A stretch of DNA of 64,000 nt from an uncultured Draconibacterium sp. (GTDB lineage: Bacteria > Bacteroidota > Bacteroidia > Bacteroidales > Prolixibacteraceae), in the NCBI RefSeq assembly GCF_963677155.1, contig NZ_OY781884.1:3096501-3160500 (forward strand), in the 5' to 3' direction. Each line of letters starts with the position of its first letter. Position 1 is the first letter of the stretch. This document shows, one piece after another, positions 35,668 through 44,558 of the stretch. The notes beneath the pieces are model-generated. The model was not told the origin of the DNA. It searched no databases and saw only the letters and a list, made by a program, of their open reading frames with translations. Both the position numbers and the translations under genes were made by a program.

Positions 35668-36354
35668 TTATTTAATTTTATCCGAAATCTTACCAATAAC
35701 CTTATTTAGCAGCGGAATTTTATTGAGCCTTTCGAATAAACTACTTTTGCCATAGTGTAGAGCAATATTTCGCATGTAGGTAAACAGTCCTAAACTGTGA
35801 GCTGCGAAAAGAACCGGATCAAGTCGGATGATTGAGTAGGTGAAAATCATTAATGATCCGCAAGTGCTGATAATCCAGAATCCCAGTGGAAATAGCGATT
35901 CCTTTTTATTTTCGGAGTGAATCCACTGGTAGAAAAAGCGCGATATAAAAACCATTTGTGCGGTGGTTCCCCAAACCATCCAGAAAAGCGAAACATCTTC
36001 GTTGTGCAGAATGTTGGCAAAGTTCCCCGACGTAAGTAGCCAAACCCAGTAGACAACAGGAATAGCCAGTGCAAGAACTTTTATAGCCCAGTGCATTTTG
36101 GCCCACACATTTTTAAGCTGCAGGTTTCTGATGTAAATGCCGTACACCAGCGATTGCCCCATAACAATGGCAAAATCGTGGCGAAGGATTCCATAGGTTA
36201 ACATCATTATCGATGCCACCAGGCTAATTTGCCAATAAATTACCGGCGATATTACTTCTCCTTCTTTCTCCGATTTAAACCATTGAGCAATGGTGCGGAT
36301 AAAGAATAATCCCTGGGCAAAAAATCCAAGTCCTATAATTAAAATGCCTTCCAT
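35668..36354 (-). CDS. Double LAB_N (lipid-A-disaccharide synthase N-terminal-like) membrane protein
   Basis: A 228-residue membrane protein made of two copies of the LAB_N domain. Copy 1 has GLGFFAQGLFFIRTIAQWFKSE then PVIYWQISLVAS; copy 2 has GTTAQMVFISRFFYQWIHSE then LGFWIISTCGSLMI. The shared pattern is aromatic-Gln-Trp, Ser-Glu, then hydrophobic-Trp. About six helices are predicted. LAB_N is known as the N-terminal part of some LpxB fusions and as a stand-alone protein, with a suspected link to lipid A or phospholipid glycan handling. It is co-directional with rnc but separated by 63 bases. Confidence 0.83.
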   Translation of the reverse strand: MEGILIIGLGFFAQGLFFIRTIAQWFKSEKEGEVISPVIYWQISLVASIMMLTYGILRHDFAIVMGQSLVYGIYIRNLQLKNVWAKMHWAIKVLALAIPVVYWVWLLTSGNFANILHNEDVSLFWMVWGTTAQMVFISRFFYQWIHSENKKESLFPLGFWIISTCGSLMIFTYSIIRLDPVLFAAHSLGLFTYMRNIALHYGKSSLFERLNKIPLLNKVIGKISDKIK

Positions 36355-36417
36355 GTATTGTTATTGCGGGGCAAATTTAATAAACGTAACGAATAAGTTC
36401 TGTGAGCACTGAAAATA

Positions 36418-37149
36418 TTAAAGCTGGTCAAGTTTTTTTAATGTTTCGTGTGCTGCTTTTTGGTGGGCTTCTTTTTTAGAAGTTCCAACGCCTTCGCCAG
36501 CTTTTTTATTGTCGATTTTAACAACCGCTTTAAATCGTGGCTGTTTAATTTTTTCGTCGGTTTCTTCAGTGGTTTCAAACTCTATTTCGCGTTTGTTTTT
36601 CTGGCTCCACTCAATCAACTGGCTTTTAAAATTCGAGTCTTCCTGTTCAATTTCGTTCAGATCAACAAATTGGGGCAGGATTCTTTTTGTAACAAAAAAC
36701 TTAGCTGCTTTATAGTCTTTATCGAGATAAATGGCTCCGATCAGCGCTTCAAGTGCATCGCCGTAAATATGGCTTTTATCGATGTTTTTTGTGGTGTTTG
36801 AATCGATAAAGATATGCAATCCCATTTCGTGTGTTAACTGAGTGAGAATGGCACGGTTTACCAGTTTAGATCGGGTTTTGGTTAAAAAACCTTCATCTTC
36901 CTGCGGGAAACGATTGTACAGAAAATCGGCAATAATAGCCCCAAGAATGGCATCGCCGAGGTACTCTAAACGTTCGTTATTTACAAAATTGCCCTGCGAA
37001 TCTACTATCGAAGCCGACTTGTGAATAAAAGCAAGATCGTACAATCGTAAGTTCTGGGGGTAAAATCCTAAAAGATTTTTTAAAAACAAATAAAACTCTT
37101 TTCGATCAGACGAAAAGAGTTTTACTCGTTGTACTATTTTTCTAACCAC
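36418..37149 (-). CDS. rnc: Ribonuclease III
   Basis: Processes double-stranded RNA such as rRNA precursors. The 243-residue protein shows the RNase III signature NERLEYLGDAILGAIIADFL near residues 58-78, a second acidic cluster HIYGDALEALIGAIYLD, and a C-terminal dsRNA-binding domain (SQLIEWSQKN through TSKKEAHQKAAHETLKKL). The start is GTG, six bases after the fabF stop; an in-frame stop lies immediately upstream, so no ATG is possible. acpP-fabF-rnc is a conserved operon order. Confidence 0.95.
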   Translation of the reverse strand: MVRKIVQRVKLFSSDRKEFYLFLKNLLGFYPQNLRLYDLAFIHKSASIVDSQGNFVNNERLEYLGDAILGAIIADFLYNRFPQEDEGFLTKTRSKLVNRAILTQLTHEMGLHIFIDSNTTKNIDKSHIYGDALEALIGAIYLDKDYKAAKFFVTKRILPQFVDLNEIEQEDSNFKSQLIEWSQKNKREIEFETTEETDEKIKQPRFKAVVKIDNKKAGEGVGTSKKEAHQKAAHETLKKLDQL

Positions 37150-37155
37150 AGTGTA

Positions 37156-38397
37156 CTATAGTTTTTTAAAAACTACTGTTGCATTATGTCCACCAAAACC
37201 AAATGTATTGCTAATAGCAACATTGATTTCCCTTTCTTTGGCTTTGTTGAATGTGAAATCCAACTTTTCGTCAATTTCAGGATCTGGTGTAAAGTGGTTG
37301 ATTGTAGGTGGAACAATACCTGCACGCATGGCAAGAACACTAGCAAGACCTTCAATGGCTCCGGCAGCACCTAACAAGTGACCTGTCATTGATTTGGTAG
37401 AACTAATGCTTAGGTTGTAAGCATCTTCTCCAAATAATTTGCTAATAGCCTTTGGTTCTGCTATGTCACCAAGCGGAGTTGAAGTACCATGAACGTTAAT
37501 ATAATCAACGTCTTTAGTTGTCAATCCAGCATCCTCCAATGCCCACTTCATAACTAAACCGGCACCTTTTCCTTCAGGATCAGGAGCAGTCATATGATAA
37601 GCATCGGCCGACATGCCACCACCTGCAACCTCGGCATAAATTTTTGCTCCACGTGCTTTTGCATGTTCGTATTCTTCCAGCATAAATGCTGCAGAACCTT
37701 CACCCATTACAAAACCATCACGGTCTTTATCAAATGGGCGCGAAGCAGTTTTGGGATCATCATTGCGTGTAGAGATAGCTCTCATTGAGTTGAATCCGGC
37801 AATACCAGCTTCGTTAACTCCTGCTTCAGAACCTCCCGTAAGTATGATATCAGCTTTTCCCATACGAATGGTGTTTAAAGCGTCGATCATTGCGTGAGAG
37901 GCTGATGCACAGGCACTAACAGTTGTGTAGTTTGGCCCTCTGAATCCGTACTTAATTGAAACTAATCCACCTGCAATGTTTGCAATCATTTTAGGGATAA
38001 AAAACGGAGAAAAACGAGGACGCTCCTCTTTGTAAGCCCGAACTTCCTTGTGGAAAGTTTCCAAGCCTCCAATTCCTGCACCCCAAATAACGCCTACCCG
38101 GTCACCGTCAACTTTTTCCAGGTCGAGGCCACAGTCTTCAACAGCCTGGGCCGCGGTTGCAAATGCATACTGTGTATACAGGTCGTATTTGCGGATTTCC
38201 TTTTTCTCCATGTACTGAAGAGGATCAAAGTTTTTAACTTCACATGCAAACTTAGTTGCGTGAAGCGAAGCATCGAAGTGGGTTATAGGCCCAGCTCCGC
38301 TTACTCCATTCTTTAGATTCTCCCAGTACTCTTCAACGGAATTCCCTAAAGGATTAACGGTTCCAACACCGGTTATTACTACCCGTTTTAATTCCAT
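37156..38397 (-). CDS. fabF: 3-oxoacyl-ACP synthase II
   Basis: Condenses acyl-ACP with malonyl-ACP in fatty acid elongation. The 413-residue protein has the Cys-His-His triad of KAS II: nucleophile Cys in TVSACASASHAMIDA (near residue 165), His in NVHGTSTPLGD and His in SMTGHLLGAAGAIE. The N-terminal VVITGVGTVNPLGN and C-terminal SNTFGFGGHNATVVF blocks are standard. It sits between acpP (36 bases upstream) and rnc (6 bases downstream), so acyl carrier, condensing enzyme and RNase III are on one transcript. Confidence 0.97.
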   Translation of the reverse strand: MELKRVVITGVGTVNPLGNSVEEYWENLKNGVSGAGPITHFDASLHATKFACEVKNFDPLQYMEKKEIRKYDLYTQYAFATAAQAVEDCGLDLEKVDGDRVGVIWGAGIGGLETFHKEVRAYKEERPRFSPFFIPKMIANIAGGLVSIKYGFRGPNYTTVSACASASHAMIDALNTIRMGKADIILTGGSEAGVNEAGIAGFNSMRAISTRNDDPKTASRPFDKDRDGFVMGEGSAAFMLEEYEHAKARGAKIYAEVAGGGMSADAYHMTAPDPEGKGAGLVMKWALEDAGLTTKDVDYINVHGTSTPLGDIAEPKAISKLFGEDAYNLSISSTKSMTGHLLGAAGAIEGLASVLAMRAGIVPPTINHFTPDPEIDEKLDFTFNKAKEREINVAISNTFGFGGHNATVVFKKL

Positions 38398-38433
38398 AAA
38401 TGAATTCTATGAATATAACTTCTTTTGGTAAAA

Positions 38434-38667
38434 TTAGAGAGCAGCCTCGATGTGAGCTACTGCTTCACCTACTGTAGAAATTTTTTCTGCCTCGTCGTCT
38501 GGAATAGCAAGATCAAATTCTTTCTCGAATTCCATGATCAATTCAACTGTGTCAAGTGAGTCAGCACCAAGGTCGTTAGTGAAAGATGCTTCTGTAGTTA
38601 CTTCACTTTCGTCAACACCTAATTTATCAACGATTATTGCTTTTACTTTTGCTGCAACGTCAGACAT
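38434..38667 (-). CDS. acpP: Acyl carrier protein
   Basis: The 77-residue ACP carries growing acyl chains on a phosphopantetheine arm attached to S37 in the [15 protein letters not shown] motif. The protein is acidic and four-helical as expected. It is the first gene of the acpP-fabF-rnc operon and divergent from purN. On the minus strand a TTACTTTGC sequence near 38715-38723 is a near match to the Bacteroidota -7 element and would give a leader of about 45 bases. Confidence 0.97.
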   Translation of the reverse strand: MSDVAAKVKAIIVDKLGVDESEVTTEASFTNDLGADSLDTVELIMEFEKEFDLAIPDDEAEKISTVGEAVAHIEAAL

Positions 38668-38850
38668 AATTCTTAATTTTAATTAATACTAAATTTTGTT
38701 TTCAAATAATTCGCTGCAAAGTAATACATTTACGTTTTAAATCTCCAAGAAAAAAACTAAAAAAGATGTTAACGTAGTAGCTCATATAACTATTAATCGC
38801 CTAAAATTGAACGAATTGTTTAAAAGTTCTAAGTCTAAAGAAACGTTAAA

Positions 38851-39423
38851 ATGGAACAAAAGAGGATTGCAATATTTGCTTCGGGATCGGGAACCAATGC
38901 CGAGAATATTTTTAAGTACTTTCTTGGAAATGAAAAAATTATGATCGATTCTTTGTGGGCAAACAAATCTGATGCTTATGCATTGGTTCGTGCTCAAAAA
39001 CATGGGGTGGAGACCTTTGTGTTTAATCGCAACCAATTCTATAATACCAACGAAATTATTGAAACATTAAGAAATCGTAAAGTGAATGTTATCGTGCTGG
39101 CGGGTTTTTTGTGGCTTATTCCCGATAATCTGGTTGAAAACTTCACGATTGTTAATATACATCCGGCTTTACTGCCCAAATATGGCGGCAAAGGAATGTA
39201 CGGAATGAATGTACACAAAGCCATAGTTGCAAATAAAGAAACACACTCGGGAATCACAATTCATTACGTAGACCAGAATTATGATGAAGGAAAAATCATT
39301 TTTCAGGCCAAATGCGAGGTGTTGCCCGATGATACGCCCGAGCAGGTAGCTGCAAAAGTTCACGCGTTGGAATACGAACATTATCCAGCGGTAATAGAAA
39401 ACGTAATAAACGGAAATAGCTAA
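38851..39423 (+). CDS. purN: Phosphoribosylglycinamide formyltransferase
   Basis: PurN (190 residues) transfers the formyl group of 10-formyl-THF to GAR in purine synthesis. It has the phosphate loop ASGSGTNAENI, the catalytic Asn and His in VNIHPALLPKYGGKGMYG, and the Asp in HYVDQNYDEGKIIFQ that completes the triad. It is divergent from acpP, a neighbourhood conserved among Bacteroidota. About 120 bases with the rprX promoter follow. Confidence 0.96.
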   Translation: MEQKRIAIFASGSGTNAENIFKYFLGNEKIMIDSLWANKSDAYALVRAQKHGVETFVFNRNQFYNTNEIIETLRNRKVNVIVLAGFLWLIPDNLVENFTIVNIHPALLPKYGGKGMYGMNVHKAIVANKETHSGITIHYVDQNYDEGKIIFQAKCEVLPDDTPEQVAAKVHALEYEHYPAVIENVINGNS

Positions 39424-39533
39424 TAACCGTCAATGATTAGCTGGAATTGCGACGGGTTGGTTAATTAATTATACAAATCACGGTATCCTGTTAAATAATG
39501 TTAAGTACCATATTCTCAGCATTTCAATAAAAT

Positions 39534-39541
39534 TATCTTTG
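39534..39541 (+). promoter_or_regulatory. Promoter -7 element immediately before rprX
   Basis: TATCTTTG, a perfect TAnnTTTG match, ends only four bases before the rprX ATG. Initiation normally occurs a few bases after this box, so the mRNA would start at or within a few bases of the start codon, giving a leaderless or nearly leaderless transcript. The upstream -33 element is not clear. Confidence 0.55.
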
Positions 39542-39545
39542 CTGC

Positions 39546-41087
39546 ATGAGTCGTAAAATGTTAATAACATTAATTGTGTTGATGGCTGTTGTGCTGTCGG
39601 GGTTGATATTGGTGCAGGGATCGATGATTAGATCGGCATCCGATATCAGGGAGGAGCAGTTTAATCAGCAGGTGGCTAATGCATTAGATGTGGTTGCGGT
39701 GCAACTGAATTTGGCCGAACAACGACTGGCGCGTGAGTATGCAAGCCGAGGAATCGTTCCCGGGCAAAATGCCAATCCAAGTGAGTTTAGCAATGTTTTT
39801 CCGCGAAATAGCCTGTCGCAAGCAACCGTAAGTTTTCGGCTGAGCTACTCTAAGAGTAACCAGTATGGGCAAATGGAAGAAAAGTACAACTCCGAAACAG
39901 CGGATTCGACGGAACTAAGTGCAGTTTCACAAATGCAGCGCTTTTTGGAGGAAAGTCTTGATTTGGAACGAAAGCGGCAGCAATGGATACGCGATGGAAA
40001 CTGGCAGAACTATGAAATTCTTTTGGAAGACCGGCCCATCGAAGAGCGAATTGACTCGACACTGCTTGAAATGTTTTTGAGAGATGCGCTGGCGCAAACC
40101 GAAATCGATTTGGAATATAAATATGCCATTAAAAATTCAACGCTGGGAAAAGACCGGATAATTTTTGGTGATATGGATTATAAACCGGGTAAAAGGAAAG
40201 AATATCCGCAGTTGCTTTTTCAGAACGACTACAACGGTGCGGAACCCAATTATTTAAATATATATTTCCCGGAACGCAGAAAATACCTGGTAAAACAAAC
40301 CGGTTTAACCATTATTCCAACATTTATATTAACCGGATTGCTAATTGCCATTTTTGCTTATGCTTTAATGGTTATTATGCGCCAGAAAAAGTTGTCGAAT
40401 ATTAAAAACGACTTTATTAATAATATGACGCACGAGTTGAAAACACCAATTTCAACTATTTCGCTTGCCAGCCAAATGTTGCAGGATGGAAGTGTGACAA
40501 ACACGCCATCGATAATTGAACACGTTGCAAACGTAATTAATCAGGAGAGTAAACGTTTGGGGTTTCAGGTAGAGAAAGTGCTGCAAATGGCCGTTTTTAA
40601 CGAAGGCCGTTTAAAATTAAAGTTCAGGGAGTTTGATGCGAATAAAATGATAAAAACCGTGACTGGTAACTTCGAGTTGCGGGTTAACAATAAAAACGGA
40701 ACGCTTCATACCGAAATTTTAGCAGACAATGCACTTATTAAAGGCGACGAGGTGCATATTACAAATGTTATTTTTAACTTGCTCGACAATGCAATGAAGT
40801 ACAGCAAGGATGTACCTGAAATTTGGGTAAAAACCGAGAATCGAAAAGATCAGCTTGTTATTTCGGTGCAAGATAATGGCATTGGAATTGCTAAAGAACA
40901 TCAGGCGCAGATTTTTGATCGCTTTTACCGGGTGCCTACCGGAAATGTACATGATGTAAAAGGATTTGGTCTGGGATTAAGTTATGTGAAGAAGATTATC
41001 GACCTTCATGATGGTACAATAAAAGTAGAGAGTGCATTGAATAAAGGAACGAAATTTAAAATTTATTTCCCACAAATAAATAATTAA
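39546..41087 (+). CDS. rprX: Sensor histidine kinase, RprX type
   Basis: A 513-residue membrane kinase with an N-terminal helix (residues 5-27), a periplasmic region of about 230 residues and a second helix near residues 257-277. The HisKA box is NNMTHELKTPISTISLASQM, and the ATPase domain has NLLDNAMKYSKD, DNGIGIAKEHQAQIFDRF and GFGLGLSYVKKII. The architecture and partner match RprX of Bacteroides, a kinase first found through tetracycline-related regulation. The regulator gene starts two bases after the stop codon. Confidence 0.88.
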   Translation: MSRKMLITLIVLMAVVLSGLILVQGSMIRSASDIREEQFNQQVANALDVVAVQLNLAEQRLAREYASRGIVPGQNANPSEFSNVFPRNSLSQATVSFRLSYSKSNQYGQMEEKYNSETADSTELSAVSQMQRFLEESLDLERKRQQWIRDGNWQNYEILLEDRPIEERIDSTLLEMFLRDALAQTEIDLEYKYAIKNSTLGKDRIIFGDMDYKPGKRKEYPQLLFQNDYNGAEPNYLNIYFPERRKYLVKQTGLTIIPTFILTGLLIAIFAYALMVIMRQKKLSNIKNDFINNMTHELKTPISTISLASQMLQDGSVTNTPSIIEHVANVINQESKRLGFQVEKVLQMAVFNEGRLKLKFREFDANKMIKTVTGNFELRVNNKNGTLHTEILADNALIKGDEVHITNVIFNLLDNAMKYSKDVPEIWVKTENRKDQLVISVQDNGIGIAKEHQAQIFDRFYRVPTGNVHDVKGFGLGLSYVKKIIDLHDGTIKVESALNKGTKFKIYFPQINN

Positions 41088-41089
41088 CC

Positions 41090-41779
41090 ATGGAACAAAA
41101 AACAAAATTATTACTGGCGGAAGACGATGAAAATTTAGGCTTGTTATTGAAGGAGTATTTGGTTGCAAAAGGATATGATGCAGAGCTTTATCCTGATGGT
41201 GAAGCCGCTTACAAAGGATTTATGAAAGAGCATTTTGATATCTGCGTTTTGGATGTGATGATGCCGAAAAAAGACGGGTTTACTTTGGCAAAAGATATAC
41301 GTATTATTAATGCCGACATTCCGATAATCTTTCTTACCGCAAAAAACATGAAAGACGATGTGCTGGAAGGTTTTCAGCTGGGAGCCGACGATTATATTAC
41401 CAAGCCTTTTAGCATGGAAGAGTTGATTATGCGTTTGGAGGCGATTCTTCGTCGTACTTCGCATGAAGGACAGGCCAATACTCAGCAGATTTTTACTTTA
41501 GGTAAATTTACTTTCGATACGAGAAAACAAACACTTACTGAAGGTGAAAACACCGTAAAACTAACCACAAAAGAATCGGATTTGCTGAAATTGCTTTGCC
41601 AGAATGCCAACAAGGTGCTGGAACGTAATTATGCATTAAAATCGATTTGGATCGACGATAATTACTTTAATGCGCGTAGTATGGATGTTTATATTACCAA
41701 ACTGCGCAAGCACCTGAAAGAAGAACCTACCGTTGAAATTATAAATGTACACGGAAAAGGTTATAAACTGATTGTTTGA
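41090..41779 (+). CDS. rprY: OmpR-family response regulator, RprY type
   Basis: A 229-residue regulator with a receiver domain (acidic pocket E11-D13, phosphoacceptor D55 in CVLDVMMPKKDG, Lys in YITKPFSMEELI) and a winged-helix DNA-binding domain (KLTTKESDLLKLLCQNANK through DVYITKLRKHL). It is the partner of the RprX-like kinase two bases upstream. In Bacteroides RprY responds to oxidative stress and membrane conditions; the regulon here cannot be read from the sequence. Confidence 0.92.
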   Translation: MEQKTKLLLAEDDENLGLLLKEYLVAKGYDAELYPDGEAAYKGFMKEHFDICVLDVMMPKKDGFTLAKDIRIINADIPIIFLTAKNMKDDVLEGFQLGADDYITKPFSMEELIMRLEAILRRTSHEGQANTQQIFTLGKFTFDTRKQTLTEGENTVKLTTKESDLLKLLCQNANKVLERNYALKSIWIDDNYFNARSMDVYITKLRKHLKEEPTVEIINVHGKGYKLIV

Positions 41780-41798
41780 CAACATTAAATAGCAAAAG

Positions 41799-41828
41799 AA
41801 AAGCCTGATAAAATTATCAGGCTTTTTT
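41799..41828. terminator. Bidirectional terminator between rprY and lepA
   Basis: AAAAGCCTGATAA pairs with TTATCAGGCTTTT around AAT-rich sequence, with an A run on one side and a T run on the other. It ends rprY and the convergent lepA transcript. Confidence 0.85.
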
Positions 41829-41844
41829 ATGATGTTGATTTTTG

Positions 41845-43632
41845 TTAATCCAACTTTAATACAGCTAGGAAAGCTTTTTGAGGTACTTCAACATTACCTA
41901 CTTGTTTCATTCGTTTCTTTCCTTTTTTCTGCTTTTCCAACAGTTTTCGTTTACGCGTAATATCGCCACCGTAACATTTTGCCGTAACATCTTTTCGAAC
42001 AGCTTTTACGGTTTCGCGGGCAATAATTTTTGCACCAATAGCTGCCTGAATGGCAATGTCGAACTGTTGTCTCGGAATTAGTTCTTTCAACTTCTCACAC
42101 ATGCGGCGACCGAACGGGTAAGCATTATCGAAGTGAATTAGTGTTGATAAGGCATCAACCATTTCGCCGTTCAGCAGAATGTCTAAACGGACCAGTTTTG
42201 CCGGTTTAAAACCACTCATGTGGTAATCAAACGAAGCGTAGCCTTTCGAAATGCTTTTTAGTTTGTCGTAAAAATCGAAAACGATTTCGCCCAGCGGAAG
42301 GTTAAAAACCAGTTCGGCGCGTTCGGCAGTCAGGTAATTCTGGCTGATCAGTTCGCCACGTTTGTCGAGGCACAAGGTCATTACCGGCCCGATAAATTCC
42401 GAGGCTGTAATAATATTGGCCCTGATATATGGTTCTTCAATCTCGTCAACTGTTGTTGAAGCTGGCATTCCCGAAGGGTTGTAAACCGTAATTTCACTTC
42501 CGTCGGTAAGGTGGGCTTTGTATGAAACGTTAGGAACTGTTGTAATTACGTTCATATCGAATTCGCGCTCCAGACGTTCCTGAATAATCTCCATGTGTAA
42601 AAGCCCCAGGAACCCGCAGCGGAATCCAAATCCCAACGCAGCCGACGATTCCGGCTCGAAAGTTAACGATGCATCGTTTAGCTGCAGTTTGTCCATTGCT
42701 GCGCGCAAATCTTCATAATCATCGGCGTCAATGGGGTAAACTCCGGCAAAAACCATCGGTTTTACTTCCTCAAAACCTTCAATCGCTTTATCGCACGGAT
42801 TTTCAACATGGGTAATAGTATCACCAACTTTTACCTCTTTGGCTGTTTTAATTCCCGAAATAATGTATCCAACATCGCCGGGACCTAAAACATCACGTGG
42901 TTGCAAACTCAATTTGAGTACGCCCACTTCGTCGGCATTGTATTGTTTGCTAGTGGCCACAAATTTTACCAGATCTTTTTTGCGAATCTGCCCGTTCTGA
43001 ATTTTGAAATAGGCAATAATTCCACGAAACGAATTAAAAACCGAATCGAAAATAAGAGCTTGTAGTGGTGCTTTCGGATCGCCCTTCGGGTGTGGTATTT
43101 TATAAATAATATGATCAAGAATCTCCTGAACTCCTTCGCCTGTTTTTCCACTGGCTCGAATGATATCTTCGCGTTTGCAGCCAATCAGGTCGATGATTTG
43201 ATCCTCTACGACTTCGGGCATTGCGTTAGGAAGATCCATTTTATTCAGTACCGGAATAATCTCCAGGTCGTGTTCAATAGCCAGGTACAAATTCGAAATA
43301 GTTTGTGCCTGAATTCCCTGGGTAGCGTCAATAATAAGCAATGCCCCTTCGCATGCCGCAATCGATCTCGAAACCTCGTATGAGAAATCCACGTGTCCCG
43401 GAGTATCAATCAGGTTTAATTTATAAGGTTCACCATCGTGCACATAGTCCATCTGAATGGCATGGCTTTTAATTGTAATACCACGTTCCTGTTCCAGATC
43501 CATACTATCGAGTACCTGAGCGTGCATTTGGCGTTCGCTAACGGTCTTGGTAAATTCCAACAGGCGGTCAGCCAGCGTACTCTTTCCATGGTCGATGTGT
43601 GCAATGATGCAAAAGTTTCTAATTTTCTCCAT
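41845..43632 (-). CDS. lepA: Elongation factor 4
   Basis: LepA/EF4 is a ribosome-bound GTPase that affects initiation and elongation under stress. The 595-residue protein has G1 [15 protein letters not shown]3 [13 protein letters not shown]4 NKMDL and the LepA-specific C-terminal domain ending [29 protein letters not shown] promoter element lies about 50 bases upstream on the minus strand. It is convergent with rprY. Confidence 0.97.
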   Translation of the reverse strand: MEKIRNFCIIAHIDHGKSTLADRLLEFTKTVSERQMHAQVLDSMDLEQERGITIKSHAIQMDYVHDGEPYKLNLIDTPGHVDFSYEVSRSIAACEGALLIIDATQGIQAQTISNLYLAIEHDLEIIPVLNKMDLPNAMPEVVEDQIIDLIGCKREDIIRASGKTGEGVQEILDHIIYKIPHPKGDPKAPLQALIFDSVFNSFRGIIAYFKIQNGQIRKKDLVKFVATSKQYNADEVGVLKLSLQPRDVLGPGDVGYIISGIKTAKEVKVGDTITHVENPCDKAIEGFEEVKPMVFAGVYPIDADDYEDLRAAMDKLQLNDASLTFEPESSAALGFGFRCGFLGLLHMEIIQERLEREFDMNVITTVPNVSYKAHLTDGSEITVYNPSGMPASTTVDEIEEPYIRANIITASEFIGPVMTLCLDKRGELISQNYLTAERAELVFNLPLGEIVFDFYDKLKSISKGYASFDYHMSGFKPAKLVRLDILLNGEMVDALSTLIHFDNAYPFGRRMCEKLKELIPRQQFDIAIQAAIGAKIIARETVKAVRKDVTAKCYGGDITRKRKLLEKQKKGKKRMKQVGNVEVPQKAFLAVLKLD

Positions 43633-43681
43633 TTACTACCTCTTAACAACCATTCACTTAAATGGTTCCTTCTATTTTGCG

Positions 43682-43689
43682 CAAAGATA
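43682..43689 (-). promoter_or_regulatory. Promoter -7 element of lepA
   Basis: On the minus strand TATCTTTG matches TAnnTTTG exactly, about 50 bases before the lepA ATG. No convincing -33 box is visible. Confidence 0.5.
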
Positions 43690-43975
43690 TTCTAATTTTT
43701 GATATAAATCAGGACTGGTTCACCGATGCTGATGTTTAATTTTTACAATAAGTTCGGTAGTAAATAGAAAGGATATTATATAGGCGTCAATTCATTCGTT
43801 TTTGTGTGGAACCAGAATATTTAGGTATTTACTTTGTTTGCAATTAACCACGAAATTATGTGTTGCGGATTTGTTTCAGTTTGAACGATGCACAATGGTT
43901 TTTGTGGCTTCAGGCAAAAAGTTGAGGAAGTAAAGTTTCGTTTTTAAGCCTTCATGAACGATTATTAAAGTTCCG

Positions 43976-44206
43976 TCAGGTTCGGTGACATTTTTTCGGG
44001 TTCTGGGCAGCATCGTTTTCTTGTGGAAGTTCATTTAGCAGGTATTTTGCATTGATTCTGCCATCTTCTGCTTTCCTGTTTTTAGGACGCTGGTCGCTAA
44101 ACAGGAATGAATATTTAAGGTAAGTGTATAAAATCGCACGTTTAACTCCAATTTGTTCTTTTGAAATTAGGTTTTGGCATAGTATTTGTAATTTATTTTT
44201 CGTCAT
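43976..44206 (-). CDS. Possible small protein, 76 residues
   Basis: An open frame with ATG and a basic, slightly hydrophobic N-terminal half (LICKEQ-like charged run, then KRAILYTYLKYSFLF) and a polar C-terminal half (ENDAAQNPKKC). No family is recognised, no ribosome site is clear and no promoter match precedes it. It is included because the surrounding 870 bases hold nothing else; it could equally be a chance frame or a gene remnant. Confidence 0.25.
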   Translation of the reverse strand: MTKNKLQILCQNLISKEQIGVKRAILYTYLKYSFLFSDQRPKNRKAEDGRINAKYLLNELPQENDAAQNPKKCHRT

Positions 44207-44269
44207 GAAAACAATTAAACTGAGTATAGTTAATAGTATTCAGGAAATAGATTAGAAACAAAATACTTC

Positions 44270-44289
44270 ACAGCAATATGCTGTTTTTT
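44270..44289 (+). terminator. Orphan terminator 1 upstream of deoC
   Basis: ACAGCA (44270-44275) and TGCTGT (44279-44284) form a perfect 6-bp stem with an ATA loop, followed by a T run. No plus-strand coding region ends here. Confidence 0.5.
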
Positions 44290-44318
44290 CATAAGTTTGG
44301 TTTAGTTAGGTTTAGTTT

Positions 44319-44351
44319 GAATCCCGGTAGCAGAGGCGCCGGGATTTTTCT
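44319..44351 (+). terminator. Orphan terminator 2 upstream of deoC
   Basis: AATCCCGG (44320-44327) pairs with CCGGGATT (44339-44346) around an 11-base loop, followed by TTTCTTTT. The arms are nearly the same as those of the orphan terminator at 11631-11661. No coding region precedes it on this strand. Confidence 0.7.
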
Positions 44352-44558
44352 TTTATGAATCCTTTTGTTTATAATATTCAATTCCTTATGATTGAGTAAG
44401 AACTTTTATTTTCTCTGATAGCTCGGAGAATGAGCGTGCCTGCACAATTTTCGCGTATGTATGTTGCGTTCTCACTTTATTCGGAAAGGTTATGTGAGGA
44501 TTGTTTAGATAGTCGGTATATTTTGTAAATTTACCCTATAACTTAAAAATCAATTAAA

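Larger units (their letters stand above)
43690..44558. other. 869-base stretch with little or no coding
   Basis: Between the lepA promoter and deoC I see one weak minus-strand frame (listed separately), two plus-strand hairpin terminators at 44270 and 44319, and an AT-rich remainder. No tRNA, riboswitch or known RNA is recognised. A TATATTTTG string about 35 bases before deoC (44517-44525) is one base off the -7 promoter consensus. Confidence 0.6.
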
